DNA of 64,000 nucleotides from Rhodothalassiaceae bacterium (GTDB taxonomy: Bacteria; Pseudomonadota; Alphaproteobacteria; Sphingomonadales; Rhodothalassiaceae). The position numbers were made by a program, and so were the translations under genes. Location: NCBI GenBank assembly GCA_026004935.1, contig BPKC01000001.1, positions 930,001-994,000 on the forward strand, given 5' to 3'. Position 1 is the stretch's first letter; every line of letters begins with the position of its first letter. Under the pieces are notes generated by a model. The model made no database searches, had not been told where the DNA came from, and saw only the letters and a program-made list of their open reading frames with translations. Shown here piece by piece: positions 18,437-27,345 of this stretch.

Positions 18437-19762
18437 ATGACGCCGGCCGCCCGCATCGCCTCCGCCGCCGAGGCGCTCGGCGGCATCGCACATGCCCGAG
18501 AAAGCGGCGGGCCGGCCGCGGACGTCCTGCTCGGCCGCTTCTTCCGCACCCGCCGCTACGCCGGCGCGAAGGACCGGCGTGCGATCCGGGATCTCGTCTA
18601 CGCAGTGCTGCGGCGGCAGGGCGAGCTCGATGCGCGCCTTGCCGCGAGCGGCCTTCCCGCCGGCACGACGAACCGGCTGCTTCTGGCGCTGCTGCTGGCG
18701 GAGGGACGGCTCGAGGAGTCCTGGTTCGGCGGCCCGCACGGGCTTCCGCCTCCCGGGGAGGCGGCCCGGGCCGCGCTTCATCGCGCCGCCGCTCTGCCCG
18801 CATCCGTCCTGCCGCAGGCGGCGCGGCTTTCGCTGCCCGACTGGGCGCTTGCCGGGCTTGCGCACCGATTCGGCGAGGCGCTCGCGGCCGAGGCGGCCGG
18901 CTGGGAGATGCAGGCGCCGATCGATCTGCGCGTCATCACGGCGCGGACATCGCGCGAGGGGCTGCTTCAGGCTCTTGCCGGCGCCGGCGTCGCTGCCGGG
19001 CCCACGCCCTTCAGCCCCGTCGGCCTGCGGATCGCGGGGCGCCTCGCGCGCGGGCGGCTGAAACCCTTCCTCGACCGCGAGGCCATTCTTCAGGACGAGG
19101 GCTCGCAGCTTGCCGCGCTGCTGGTGGATGCCCGGCCCGGCATGACGGTCGTGGAACTCGGCGCGGGCGGCGGCGGCAAGACGGCGGCACTGGCCGACAT
19201 GATGGCCGACCACGGCCGCATCGTCGCCGCCGACATCGACAACCGCCGCCTTGCCCGCGCCCGCGCCCGCCTCGGCCGTCTGGGCTTTTCCTGCGTCGAC
19301 TGGCTCGCGCTGCCCGATGATGAGGCGAAGGCAGCCGAGCTGCTCGCGCCCTCGCGCCGGCGGGCGGACCGGGTGCTGGTGGACGCGCCGTGCTCGGGCT
19401 CGGGCACCTGGCGGCGCAACCCGGACCTCAAGTGGCGCTGGCGCGCGGCGGACGTCGTGGCCTTCGCGCGCAGGCAGCGGGCGCTGCTTGCGCGGGCGCT
19501 GGAGCTCGCGGCGCCGCACCCGCAGGCGCGTGTGGTCTATGTCACCTGCTCGCTGCTGCCGGAAGAGAACGAGGAGGTCGTCGAATCCGTGCTGGCGGCC
19601 CATCCCGGCTGGGCGCTTGCGGACTGGCGCGGCATCGCCGGCGCGCAGCACTGGCCAAGAATGCCCGAAAGCGCGGCGCTCATCCGGGAGGCGCTCCAGC
19701 TTGCGCCCGCGCGCCACGGCACCGACGGGCTTTTTGTTGCGGTGCTGCAAAGAAGGCTCTAG
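18437..19762 (+). CDS. rsmB: RsmB-type RNA m5C methyltransferase
   Basis: This protein of 441 residues belongs to the RsmB/NOP family and transfers a methyl group to cytosine C5, most likely in 16S rRNA (C967 in E. coli). An N-terminal helical region (to about residue 130) precedes the Rossmann core. Motifs include VVELGAGGGGKTAALA (SAM site), DAPCSGSGTWRRNPDLKWR with one conserved Cys, and VYVTCSLLPEENEEVV with the other; both Cys are needed in this family. The position between guaB and guaA is a known alphaproteobacterial arrangement. The exact target base is inferred. Confidence 0.9.
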   Translation: MTPAARIASAAEALGGIAHARESGGPAADVLLGRFFRTRRYAGAKDRRAIRDLVYAVLRRQGELDARLAASGLPAGTTNRLLLALLLAEGRLEESWFGGPHGLPPPGEAARAALHRAAALPASVLPQAARLSLPDWALAGLAHRFGEALAAEAAGWEMQAPIDLRVITARTSREGLLQALAGAGVAAGPTPFSPVGLRIAGRLARGRLKPFLDREAILQDEGSQLAALLVDARPGMTVVELGAGGGGKTAALADMMADHGRIVAADIDNRRLARARARLGRLGFSCVDWLALPDDEAKAAELLAPSRRRADRVLVDAPCSGSGTWRRNPDLKWRWRAADVVAFARRQRALLARALELAAPHPQARVVYVTCSLLPEENEEVVESVLAAHPGWALADWRGIAGAQHWPRMPESAALIREALQLAPARHGTDGLFVAVLQRRL

Positions 19763-19801
19763 AAGCCCACGGCATCACGGCACCGGTGGAAGAGACGAGG
19801 C

Positions 19802-20317
19802 ATGATGCAGGCGAAGATCATCGCGCTGGCGCTGGCGGCGGCGCTGGCCACGGGCTCGGCGGCCCAGTCGCTTACCGCGCCGGCCTATCAGCGCGCCTCG
19901 CAGCAGCTGCTGGAGGAAGGCCGCAAGGCGCTCGCGGCCGGCGAGCCGGCCACGGCCTTGAAGCGTTTCGAGGAGGCGCTGGTGGCCGATCCCGCCAATG
20001 TCGCGGCATTGGTCGCCATCGGCCGGGCGCATGAGGCGATGGGCCAGCAGCAGGCCGCGCGGGGCTACTACCTGCGGGCGCTCACCGTCGATCCGGCCTA
20101 TCTGCCGGCGCTCGAGGCCGAGGCCCTGCTGGCGCTCAAGATGGGCGACCGCGAGAAGGCGCTGGCGGATCTGAAGGCGATCCAGGAGATCTGCGCGCCG
20201 CGGGACTGCCCCGAGCAGGCCCGGGTTGCCACCGCCCTGCGCGAGGCCGGGGAAGAGGAAGCCGCCGGATCGTCATCCGCAAGGCCCGACGCATCCGCGG
20301 GGCCGCCGCGGAACTAG
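19802..20317 (+). CDS. Exported TPR protein
   Basis: This 171-residue protein has a signal peptide (residues 1-21, ending GSAAQ) followed by about three TPR helical pairs: [39 protein letters not shown] and [19 protein letters not shown]. Two Cys (CAPRDC) lie near residue 135, and the tail is Ser/Ala-rich. It is likely a periplasmic protein-interaction module; the partner is unknown. It sits 39 bases after the rsmB-like gene and ahead of guaA, so it is probably on the same transcript. Confidence 0.75.
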   Translation: MMQAKIIALALAAALATGSAAQSLTAPAYQRASQQLLEEGRKALAAGEPATALKRFEEALVADPANVAALVAIGRAHEAMGQQQAARGYYLRALTVDPAYLPALEAEALLALKMGDREKALADLKAIQEICAPRDCPEQARVATALREAGEEEAAGSSSARPDASAGPPRN

Positions 20318-20399
20318 CATGCCGCAAGGCCCCGGATCGCACCGGCCGCAGGGCGGGCCGTCCGGCGGGCATGCGCGGCATCAGGAGACGGAACCGATC

Positions 20400-21947
20400 G
20401 TGGACGAGACCATCCTCATCATCGATTTCGGCAGCCAGGTCACCCAGCTCATCGCGCGGCGCGTGCGCGAGGCGGGCGTCTATTCCGAGATCGTGCCCTT
20501 CCAGAAGGCCGAAGAAGGCCTCGCGCGGCTGCGGCCGAAGGGCGTGATCCTCTCCGGCGGACCGGCAAGTGTCACGGATCCGGGAAGCCCCCGTGCGCCG
20601 GAGGAGCTGTTCCGCATGGGCCTGCCCATCCTCGGCATCTGCTACGGCCAGCAGACGATGGTCGCCCAGCTCGGCGGCCGGGTGGAGGGATCGGACCACC
20701 AGGAATTCGGCCGCGCCTTCCTCGATGTCGTCGACGACTGCCTGCTGTTCGAGGGCGTCTGGGCGAGGGGCGACCGCGAGCAGGTGTGGATGAGCCACGG
20801 CGACCGCGTCGTCGCGCTGCCCCCCGGCTTCAAGGTGGTCGGCCGCTCCGAGGGCGCGCCCATGGCCGCGATCGCCGACGACGAACGGCGCTTCTACGGC
20901 CTGCAGTTCCATCCCGAGGTCGTGCACACGCCCCAGGGCGCGAAGCTCATCGCCAATTTCGTGCGCCGCGTCTGCGGCTGCCGCGGAACCTGGACCATGG
21001 CGGCCTTCCGCGAGACGAAGATCCGCGAGATCCGCGACCAGGTGGGCAAGGGCCGCGTGATCTGCGGGCTATCCGGCGGCGTCGACAGCTCGGTGGTCGC
21101 CGTCCTGCTGCACGAGGCGATCGGTGATCAGCTCACCTGCGTCTTCGTCGACACCGGGCTGATGCGGCTCAACGAACCGCAGGAGGTCGTCTCGCTGTTC
21201 CGCGACCACTACAACATCCCGCTCATCCACCGGGATGCGAGCGAGCTGTTCCTGTCCGCGCTGAAGGGGGTCACCGACCCCGAGGCCAAGCGCAAGACCA
21301 TCGGCAGGCTCTTCATCGACGTCTTCGAGGAGGAGGCGCGCAAGGTGGGCGATGCGGAATTCCTCGCCCAGGGCACGCTCTATCCGGACGTCATCGAGAG
21401 CGTCTCGTTTACGGGCGGGCCGTCGGTGACCATCAAATCCCACCACAATGTCGGCGGCCTGCCGGAGCGCATGAAGCTCAAGCTCGTCGAGCCGCTGCGC
21501 GAGCTCTTCAAGGACGAGGTGCGCGAGCTCGGCCGCGAGCTGGGGCTGCCGGAGGCCTTCGTCAGGCGCCATCCCTTTCCGGGGCCGGGGCTCGCCATCC
21601 GCATCCCCGGCGAAGTGACCCGCGAGAAGGCGGACGTCCTGCGCAAGGCGGACGCCATCTTCCTCGAGGAGATCCGGCTTGCCGGGCTCTACGATTCGAT
21701 CTGGCAGGCCTTCGCGGTGCTGCTGCCGGTGAAGACCGTCGGGGTCATGGGCGATGCCCGCACCTATGACCATGTCTGCGCGCTGAGAGCCGTCACCTCG
21801 GTCGACGGCATGACCGCCGACTCCTACCCCTTCGACCATGGCTTCCTGTCGCGGGTGGCGACCCGCATCATCAACGAGGTGCGCGGCATCAACCGCGTCG
21901 TCTATGACGTGACCTCCAAACCGCCCGGCACCATCGAGTGGGAGTGA
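20400..21947 (+). CDS. guaA: GMP synthase (glutamine-hydrolysing)
   Basis: GuaA, 515 residues, aminates XMP to GMP with glutamine and ATP. The glutaminase domain (residues 1-200) shows ILGICYGQQ with the catalytic Cys and [11 protein letters not shown] with the His; the ATP-pyrophosphatase domain has the P-loop [10 protein letters not shown]; the dimerisation domain ends KPPGTIEWE as in all GuaA. I chose the GTG at 20400 ([18 protein letters not shown]) since family members start there and AGGAG stands upstream; the in-frame extension to 20319 looks non-coding. Confidence 0.97.
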   Translation: MDETILIIDFGSQVTQLIARRVREAGVYSEIVPFQKAEEGLARLRPKGVILSGGPASVTDPGSPRAPEELFRMGLPILGICYGQQTMVAQLGGRVEGSDHQEFGRAFLDVVDDCLLFEGVWARGDREQVWMSHGDRVVALPPGFKVVGRSEGAPMAAIADDERRFYGLQFHPEVVHTPQGAKLIANFVRRVCGCRGTWTMAAFRETKIREIRDQVGKGRVICGLSGGVDSSVVAVLLHEAIGDQLTCVFVDTGLMRLNEPQEVVSLFRDHYNIPLIHRDASELFLSALKGVTDPEAKRKTIGRLFIDVFEEEARKVGDAEFLAQGTLYPDVIESVSFTGGPSVTIKSHHNVGGLPERMKLKLVEPLRELFKDEVRELGRELGLPEAFVRRHPFPGPGLAIRIPGEVTREKADVLRKADAIFLEEIRLAGLYDSIWQAFAVLLPVKTVGVMGDARTYDHVCALRAVTSVDGMTADSYPFDHGFLSRVATRIINEVRGINRVVYDVTSKPPGTIEWE

Positions 21948-22043
21948 TGCGGCCGCGTCCGCCGCGCGGGCGGTTCTCCTGGGGCTCCGGCGGCCCGACC
22001 GGCATGTCCCGTTCCGCTCCTGCGCCCCCCGCCTCCTCTCTTC

Positions 22044-22150
22044 GTCATCCGCCGACTTGATCGGCGGATCCAGCGGACGGCCGAGCCGATCGCCACCGTT
22101 CGGCTGGTCCCGCACGCCTCGTGGGTTCGCCGGTCAAGCCGGCGGACGAC
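22044..22150. repeat. 108-bp palindromic repeat, copy 1
   Basis: This is a divergent copy of the repeat family. The left end reads GTCATCCGCCGACTTGATCG and the right end GGGTTCGCCGGTCAAGCCGG. Each end is itself a hairpin, and the two ends are inverted copies of each other. The stretch 21948-22043 shows nothing else. Confidence 0.8.
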
Positions 22151-22255
22151 GCGGGAGAAAAGCATCACCGCCGGCGCGCACTCGCCATCGTCACCCGCCG
22201 GCATGACCCCGTGGTCTGCTCTGTTTTCCGCGCTACCCGCGGTTACTTTCTCTTC

Positions 22256-22363
22256 GTCACCCGCGGGCTCGACCGGCGGATCCAGCGGGAAGCGGGGATA
22301 CCCGCAGGCGCAGGGATCGTTCTCCACGGCGGCTGGATTCGCCGCTTTCGCGGCGAATGACGA
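22256..22363. repeat. 108-bp palindromic repeat, copy 2
   Basis: The left end is GTCACCCGCGGGCTCGACCG. The right end differs in its loop (GGATTCGCCGCTTTCGCGGC) but keeps the hairpin, which suggests selection on or conversion of the structure. The 22151-22255 spacer has no gene I can see. Confidence 0.75.
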
Positions 22364-22400
22364 GAAAGGAGCGCGTCACCGCCGGTACGCTCTCTTCCGC

Positions 22401-22508
22401 GTCACCCGCCGGCTTGACCGGCGGGTCCAGCGGGCAGCGGAGCCGACGACAAGCGCCGGGCCTGCCATCACCGCCTGCTGGGTTCGCCGGTCAAGCCGGC
22501 GAACGACG
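22401..22508. repeat. 108-bp palindromic repeat, copy 3 (first of a 212-bp tandem)
   Basis: The left end is GTCACCCGCCGGCTTGACCG and the right end finishes GCCGGCGAACGACG. It differs from copy 4 by a single base. Together with the following 104-base spacer it forms a 212-base unit that is repeated next to it. Confidence 0.9.
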
Positions 22509-22612
22509 CGGGAGGGGAAGGCGTCACCCGCGGCGGCGCACTTTCGATCCCAGCGGGCCGCCGGACGCGGCAGACGTCGGCACTTTACTCGACCTGCCCG
22601 CATTTTTTCTGC

Positions 22613-22720
22613 GTCACCCGCCGGCTCGACCGGCGGGTCCAGCGGGCAGCGGAGCCGACGACAAGCGCCGGGCCTGCCATCACCGCCTGCTGGGTTCGCC
22701 GGTCAAGCCGGCGAACGACG
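22613..22720. repeat. 108-bp palindromic repeat, copy 4 (second of a 212-bp tandem)
   Basis: It is nearly identical to copy 3. The following spacer (22721-22824) matches the previous spacer (22509-22612) with a handful of substitutions, so the tandem arose by duplication of element plus spacer. Confidence 0.9.
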
Positions 22721-22824
22721 CGGGAGGGGAAGGCGTCACCCGCTGCGGCGCGCTTTCGATCCCGGAGGGTCGCCGGACGCGGCAGACGTCGGCACTTTAC
22801 TCGACCTGCCCGCATTTTTTCTGC

Positions 22825-22932
22825 GTCACCCGCCGGCTCGACCGGCGGGTCCAGCCGACGGCGGAGACAGTCCCGAGCGCCGGGGCTGGCGTCACCGCCT
22901 CATGGAATCGCCGGTCAAGCCGGCGAACGACG
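22825..22932. repeat. 108-bp palindromic repeat, copy 5
   Basis: It starts exactly 212 bases after copy 4 and keeps both hairpin ends, but the interior differs from copies 3 and 4 (GACAGTCCCGAGCGCC). The tandem duplication therefore ended within this copy's left end. Confidence 0.85.
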
Positions 22933-22993
22933 CAAGAGGGGCATCACTGCCGACTTGTCGCCCGTTTCTGATGACTGATCACCGATGACCGGC

Positions 22994-23023
22994 CGGGTTT
23001 GCCGGTCAAGCCGGCGAACGACG
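22994..23023. repeat. Right-end fragment of the 108-bp repeat
   Basis: Only the right hairpin remains (GGGTTTGCCGGTCAAGCCGG, then CGAACGACG). It is bracketed by GATGACTGATCACCGATGACC and ACTGGCGACCGATGACC, short GATCA/GATGACC-type words that recur beside the second repeat cluster at 53893-53935. Confidence 0.7.
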
Positions 23024-23147
23024 CGGAATGGTGCCACCGCCGGCCGGACTGCCGCTTCCGACGACTGGCGACCGATGACCGATCCGTGACGACCGAGGAG
23101 TGCGCCGCGCGCTTGGCGGATGGCTCTCCGGCCGCTAAGAGGGGCGC

Positions 23148-24254
23148 ATGATGGAAGACCGCCTCGACCCCTCGCATGCGCTCTACGGCGCGGACCTGCG
23201 GACGCTCGGCCGCGTTCTGCGCCGCCATGGGCCGGTCGCGCCCGAGCGCCGGGCCGTCGTCCGGCGCGCGCTGCTCGCGGCGCTGGGCCGGCTGCCGTTC
23301 ACGGCCCTCGAGCGTCTCTACGAGGCGGTCCGGCCCGACCCGCCGCCCGGGCCGGAGCCCCTCTTCATCCTCGGCCACTGGCGCTCGGGCACGACCCATC
23401 TCTACAACATCCTGAGCAAGGCCGACGATGCCGCCTATGTCTCGCCCTTTGCGACCGCGCTGCCGCACGACTTCCTGATCCTGGGCCGCCTCCTGCAGCC
23501 GCTTCTCGCGCGCAAGCTGCCGCGTCACCGCTACATCGATCGCGTCTCGGTGACCCCGGACGCGCCCCAGGAGGACGAGATCGCGCTGGCCAACATGACG
23601 CCGGTGTCCTTCTACCACGCGCTCTATTTCCCGCGGCACTTCCACGCGATCTTCGGCCCGGCGATCTTCTTCGACGGCCTCGAGGAGGAGCGGCGGGAGG
23701 AATGGGAGCGGGTGCTGAGGCGCTTCTACCGCAAGCTCAGGATCGCCCAGCCGGGCCGGCGGCTCATCATCAAGAACCCCGTCTACACCGCCCGCCCGGC
23801 GCAGATGCGGCGCCTGCTGCCGGACGCGCGCTTCGTGCACATCCACCGCGACCCCTACCGGGTCTTCGTGTCGATGCGCAATTTCTACCGCCAGCTTCTG
23901 CGCCAGTTCGCGCTCCAGCCTTATGACCACCTCGACATCGACGAGATCATCCTCGAGACCTATGCGCGGATGATGGATCGTTACGAACGCGAAACGAGAG
24001 ACTGGCCGCCCGGGCGGCTGATCGAAATCTCGTTCGCCGAGCTCGAGCGCGCGCCCATCGAGACGGTTGCGCGCATTTACGACCAGCTCGGGCTCGAGGG
24101 CTTCGCCCGCAACCGCCCGCGCTTCGAGGCCTATCTCGCCTCGGTCGCGGGCTATGAGAAGAACCGCTACCGCCCGGTGCCCGAGGACGTGCGCCGGAAG
24201 GTGGAGGAGCGATGGGGGCGGTATCTCGCCCGCTACGGGGACGCGGCGGCGTGA
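23148..24254 (+). CDS. Sulfotransferase family protein
   Basis: This 368-residue protein has the PAPS-binding motifs of sulfotransferases. ILGHWRSGTTHLYNIL (about residue 75) is the 5'-phosphosulfate loop, and FVHIHRDPYRVFVSMRNFY (about residue 230) the 3'-phosphate-binding region with its Arg and Ser. It would transfer sulfate from PAPS to a hydroxyl of an unknown acceptor such as a lipid or sugar. GAGGGG stands before the start. Its stop overlaps the start of the next gene by 4 bases, so it leads a three-gene operon. Confidence 0.88.
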   Translation: MMEDRLDPSHALYGADLRTLGRVLRRHGPVAPERRAVVRRALLAALGRLPFTALERLYEAVRPDPPPGPEPLFILGHWRSGTTHLYNILSKADDAAYVSPFATALPHDFLILGRLLQPLLARKLPRHRYIDRVSVTPDAPQEDEIALANMTPVSFYHALYFPRHFHAIFGPAIFFDGLEEERREEWERVLRRFYRKLRIAQPGRRLIIKNPVYTARPAQMRRLLPDARFVHIHRDPYRVFVSMRNFYRQLLRQFALQPYDHLDIDEIILETYARMMDRYERETRDWPPGRLIEISFAELERAPIETVARIYDQLGLEGFARNRPRFEAYLASVAGYEKNRYRPVPEDVRRKVEERWGRYLARYGDAAA

Positions 24255-25426
24255 CGGGCCGATGGATCGGGCTGCCGTTGTGCGTCGCCGTGCTGGCTCT
24301 CGCGGCGTGCGGCGGCGGCGGGCAGGCGCCGCCGGATCGCGAGCTTGCGGCCATCGACTGCATCGGCCGGCCCGTCATCGATGCCGAGACGGGGGCGACG
24401 ATCAATGGAGCCGAGGATCTGGCCGTCGTCGACGCCGGCCGGCTGCTGCTGGCCGCCTACGACCGCCGGGCGGTCGCACGTGCGCTCGCGCGCGGCACGC
24501 GGCCACCCGAAGGGGGCGTCTATCTGCTGAGGGCCACCGGGCTGAAGAGCGCGGGCGCGGGCGCGCCGCTGCGGCTTCTGCCGGTGGTGAGCCCCGTGGC
24601 GCTCCGCCCCCACGGGATTGCGGTCTGGCGGCAGGAGGGGCGCATCAGGCTGGCCGTGATCGACCGGCACCATGCGGCCGGCGAGCCCCGCGTGCGGATC
24701 TGGGCCTTCACGCTCCTGGATGATCCGCCGCGCCTTGCGGACGCCCGGCTGCTCGCCGACGGGCCGGCGTGGTGTGCGGCGAACGATCTCGTGGCCGGGC
24801 CCGAGGGAAGCCGGCTGTTCGTCAGCCTCGATCACGCGGCCTGCACCGGGCCGCGGCGGCTGTGGGAGGACCTGCGCGCCGCGGCCTCCGGCCGGATTGT
24901 GGCCCTGCCGCTCGATCCCCCACGCCCGCTTGCCGCACCGGCCGAGGTGATCGCCGCGGGCCTGCGCTGGCCGAACGGACTGGCCCTGGTGGCCGGTCCC
25001 GGTGGCGCGCCGGTGCTCGCGGTGGCGGAGACGCGCGGGTACCGGCTGACGATGCTGCCGCTTGCGTCGACGGCTCCCGCACCCCGGCGGATCCGGCTGC
25101 CCGCGGCGCCCGACAATCTCACCGTCGCCCCGGATCCTGAAGGCGGGGCGGGCGCGGATCTGATCGTGGCCGCGCATCCCTCGCTTCTTGCTCTCGCCTT
25201 CTTCCGCGACCACCTCTTCGGCGTGCGGCGGGTCAAAAGCCTCATTCTGCGGGTGCCGGCGGACGGCCGGGCGGGACGGCTGCATGCGGGTTCCGGCGCG
25301 CTTCTGTCCGCCGCGACGGCGGCCGCCGTCTGGGGCGGTCTGCTGGTCGCGACGAGCGCCTGGGACCACCGCATGCTGATCTGCCGGCTCACGGCCGCGG
25401 CCGGTCACGGGGAGCACCGCGCATGA
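24251..25426 (+). CDS. Paraoxonase/arylesterase-like lipoprotein
   Basis: This 391-residue lipoprotein starts at a GTG overlapping the previous stop. Its signal peptide ends LALAAC (lipobox), followed by Gly residues. The body matches the six-bladed beta-propeller of paraoxonases: PHGIAVW, ANDLVAGPEGSRLFVSLDHA, RWPNGLALV and PDNLTVAPD fall in the order of the calcium- and substrate-binding segments of PON enzymes. A Ca-dependent lactonase or esterase on the envelope is likely; the substrate is unknown. An SMP-30/gluconolactonase assignment is the alternative. Confidence 0.75.
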   Translation: MTGRWIGLPLCVAVLALAACGGGGQAPPDRELAAIDCIGRPVIDAETGATINGAEDLAVVDAGRLLLAAYDRRAVARALARGTRPPEGGVYLLRATGLKSAGAGAPLRLLPVVSPVALRPHGIAVWRQEGRIRLAVIDRHHAAGEPRVRIWAFTLLDDPPRLADARLLADGPAWCAANDLVAGPEGSRLFVSLDHAACTGPRRLWEDLRAAASGRIVALPLDPPRPLAAPAEVIAAGLRWPNGLALVAGPGGAPVLAVAETRGYRLTMLPLASTAPAPRRIRLPAAPDNLTVAPDPEGGAGADLIVAAHPSLLALAFFRDHLFGVRRVKSLILRVPADGRAGRLHAGSGALLSAATAAAVWGGLLVATSAWDHRMLICRLTAAAGHGEHRA

Positions 25427-26424
25427 TCGCCGAGCCCGTTCTCGTCACAGGCGGCGCCGGCTTCCTCGGCCGGCGGCTGGTTGCGCGCCTCGTCGCCGAA
25501 GGGGCCCGGGTGCGGGTGCTGGATCCGGCGGCGAGCGAAGACGACCCGGCGCTCGCCGGCGCGGAGATCGTCGCGGGTTCGGTAACCGACCGCGAGGCGG
25601 TGCGGCGGGCGCTCACGGGCGTGCGGACCGTGTTCCACATGGCGGCGATCACCCATCTCTGGCTTCCCGACCCCCGGGCCTTTCGCCGCGTCAACTACGA
25701 AGGCACGGTGATCATGCTCGAGGAGGCCTGGCGTGCCGGGGTGGAGCGCTTCCTCCACACGGTTTCCGAGGTCGTGCTGCGCGGCTGGAACGATCCCGAC
25801 CCGACACCGATCACCGAAGACAGCCCGACGGCGCCGGTGACCCGCATGGCCGGCCCCTACAGCCGCTCCAAGTGGTGGGCGGACCAGGCCGTGCGCAATG
25901 CGATCGCCGCCGGTTTTCCGGCCGTGATCCTCTATCCCGCGATCCCCGTCGGCCCCGACGACCGCTCGCGGACGCCGCCGACGCGAATGCTGGAGCAGTT
26001 TCTGTTCGACCCGCCGCCCGCCTATCTCGACTGCGCCCTCAATCTGCTCGATGCGGACGACATCGTCTCGGCGCATCTGCTCGCGGCCCGGCGCGCGCCG
26101 GCCGGGCGACGCTACGTGATCGGCACGCGGGCGACACCGATGGCGCGGCTTCTCGCCATCATCGCCGAGATCACGGGCCGCCCTCCGCCGCGCCGCCGGG
26201 TGCCCTTCCGGCTGGCCCTGCTCACCGCATGGCTGGCCGAGCGCCGCGCCGCGCGCAGCGGCAGGACGCCGCTTGCGAGCTGCGAGGGGGTGCGGCTTGC
26301 GCGCCATCCGCGCCCCCTGGATGCCCGCCGCGCGGGGGCCGAGCTCGGCTGGCGGCCGCGGGATCCCGCCGATGCCCTGCGCGCGGCAGCCGAACGGCTC
26401 TGGCGCGCCCGTGCCCGCGACTGA
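25423..26424 (+). CDS. NAD-dependent sugar epimerase/dehydratase (extended SDR)
   Basis: This 333-residue extended short-chain dehydrogenase begins with the nucleotide motif LVTGGAGFLGRRLV. The Rossmann Asp is in VRVLDP, and the active site reads YSRSKWWAD (YxxxK) near residue 146 with a Ser upstream (HTVSEVVL). The style resembles hopanoid-associated (HpnA-like) and 3-beta-hydroxysteroid-type members, so a sugar-nucleotide or polycyclic lipid substrate is possible. It overlaps the preceding lipoprotein gene by 4 bases and closes that operon. Confidence 0.85.
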   Translation: MIAEPVLVTGGAGFLGRRLVARLVAEGARVRVLDPAASEDDPALAGAEIVAGSVTDREAVRRALTGVRTVFHMAAITHLWLPDPRAFRRVNYEGTVIMLEEAWRAGVERFLHTVSEVVLRGWNDPDPTPITEDSPTAPVTRMAGPYSRSKWWADQAVRNAIAAGFPAVILYPAIPVGPDDRSRTPPTRMLEQFLFDPPPAYLDCALNLLDADDIVSAHLLAARRAPAGRRYVIGTRATPMARLLAIIAEITGRPPPRRRVPFRLALLTAWLAERRAARSGRTPLASCEGVRLARHPRPLDARRAGAELGWRPRDPADALRAAAERLWRARARD

Positions 26425-26442
26425 GGAGGCCGGCGCGGCGGA

Positions 26443-26472
26443 TTGACGACGGCCTGCGGCCACCGCTAGTCT
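26443..26472 (+). promoter_or_regulatory. Promoter of the lipoprotein / M48 protease operon
   Basis: TTGACG, 18 bases, TAGTCT. It lies in the 129-base gap after the epimerase gene and about 80 bases before the first gene of the next operon. Confidence 0.55.
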
Positions 26473-26553
26473 CAATGCGGGAACGAGGGGCGATCGGCCC
26501 GGCCGGCGGCGGTTTTCCGGCATCCTGCCGCCGGCCGCGGGGGCGGACGGGGA

Positions 26554-27345
26554 ATGGCGGCGGCAGCCCGATACCAGGCGAGAAAGCTTGCGCATCCGGC
26601 GGCGCGGGCGGTCATGCTCGTCGCCGTCGCGATCCTTCTGACCGGCTGCATCCAGACGACGCGTCGCGCCGATCCCGCGCTCGAGGCCTCGCCGCCGGAG
26701 ATCCGCAGCGTCCTTCTCATGCCGCCCGACGTCACCCTGGCGCGGCTGACCACCGGCGGCGTCGAGGAGGTGGAGCCCGACTGGACGGCGGCCGCGCGGC
26801 GCAATCTCGCGGATGCGCTGCAGGTGGCGCTCGCGGCGCGGGTGGTCGATCTCGTCGCCTACGCGCCCGCGGACGAGGAGGGCGCGCGCATGCCCGCCGA
26901 GGATCTTGCGCTCGTGCGCCTCCACCGGCTGGTCGCGGCGGCGGTGCTCCAGTACAAGTATGGCGCCGCGCGGCTGCCGACCAAGAAGGGACGGTTCGAC
27001 TGGACGCTGGGCGGGACGGCACGCCGCCTCGCCGGGCGCTTCGGTGCGCAATACGGCCTGTTCATCCATGTCCACGACACCTACGCGAGCTGGGGGCGCA
27101 AGATCGTCGCCACGCTCGCCGGCGGTCTCGGCATCTATCTGCCGCAGGGGGAGACGATCGGCTTCGCCTCGCTGGTCGATCTGAGGACCGGACAGCTCGT
27201 CTGGGCGCAGCTGCTGCGGAGCCGCTTCGCGGATCTGCGCAGGCCCGAGGGCGCGGAGGAGGTGGCGGCGGCCCTGCTCAGGGGCTTTCCGACCGACCGG
27301 CGCGGGCCGCCCGCGGAGCCGGCGGCGGAGGAGGCGAAGCCATGA
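26554..27345 (+). CDS. Lipoprotein of unknown function
   Basis: This 263-residue protein has a hydrophobic stretch ending ILLTGC (lipobox, Cys near residue 32) and a mixed alpha/beta body with no motif I recognise. The segment RSVLLMPPDVTL just after the anchor and VDLRTGQLVWAQLL near the end look like those of envelope proteins that bind other proteins rather than catalyse. The next gene starts inside its stop codon (ATGA), so it is coupled to the M48 protease, which may be its partner. Confidence 0.7.
   Translation: MAAAARYQARKLAHPAARAVMLVAVAILLTGCIQTTRRADPALEASPPEIRSVLLMPPDVTLARLTTGGVEEVEPDWTAAARRNLADALQVALAARVVDLVAYAPADEEGARMPAEDLALVRLHRLVAAAVLQYKYGAARLPTKKGRFDWTLGGTARRLAGRFGAQYGLFIHVHDTYASWGRKIVATLAGGLGIYLPQGETIGFASLVDLRTGQLVWAQLLRSRFADLRRPEGAEEVAAALLRGFPTDRRGPPAEPAAEEAKP

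Noticed and set aside
14660-19750. A very long open frame on the minus strand, antisense to ppx, purB, guaB and rsmB-like genes
   Set aside because: Composition is Gly/Arg/His-rich without domains, and the opposite strand encodes well-known enzymes. It is a GC-driven shadow.
22201-22990. Short open frames within the repeat cluster read as proteins with duplicated segments
   Set aside because: They exist only because the repeat lacks stops in some frames; the same peptide appears in both directions and there is no ribosome site.
22044-23023. CRISPR array
   Set aside because: Repeats are 108 bases with internal palindromes and the spacers between copies 3, 4 and 5 are themselves duplicated; there are no cas genes.
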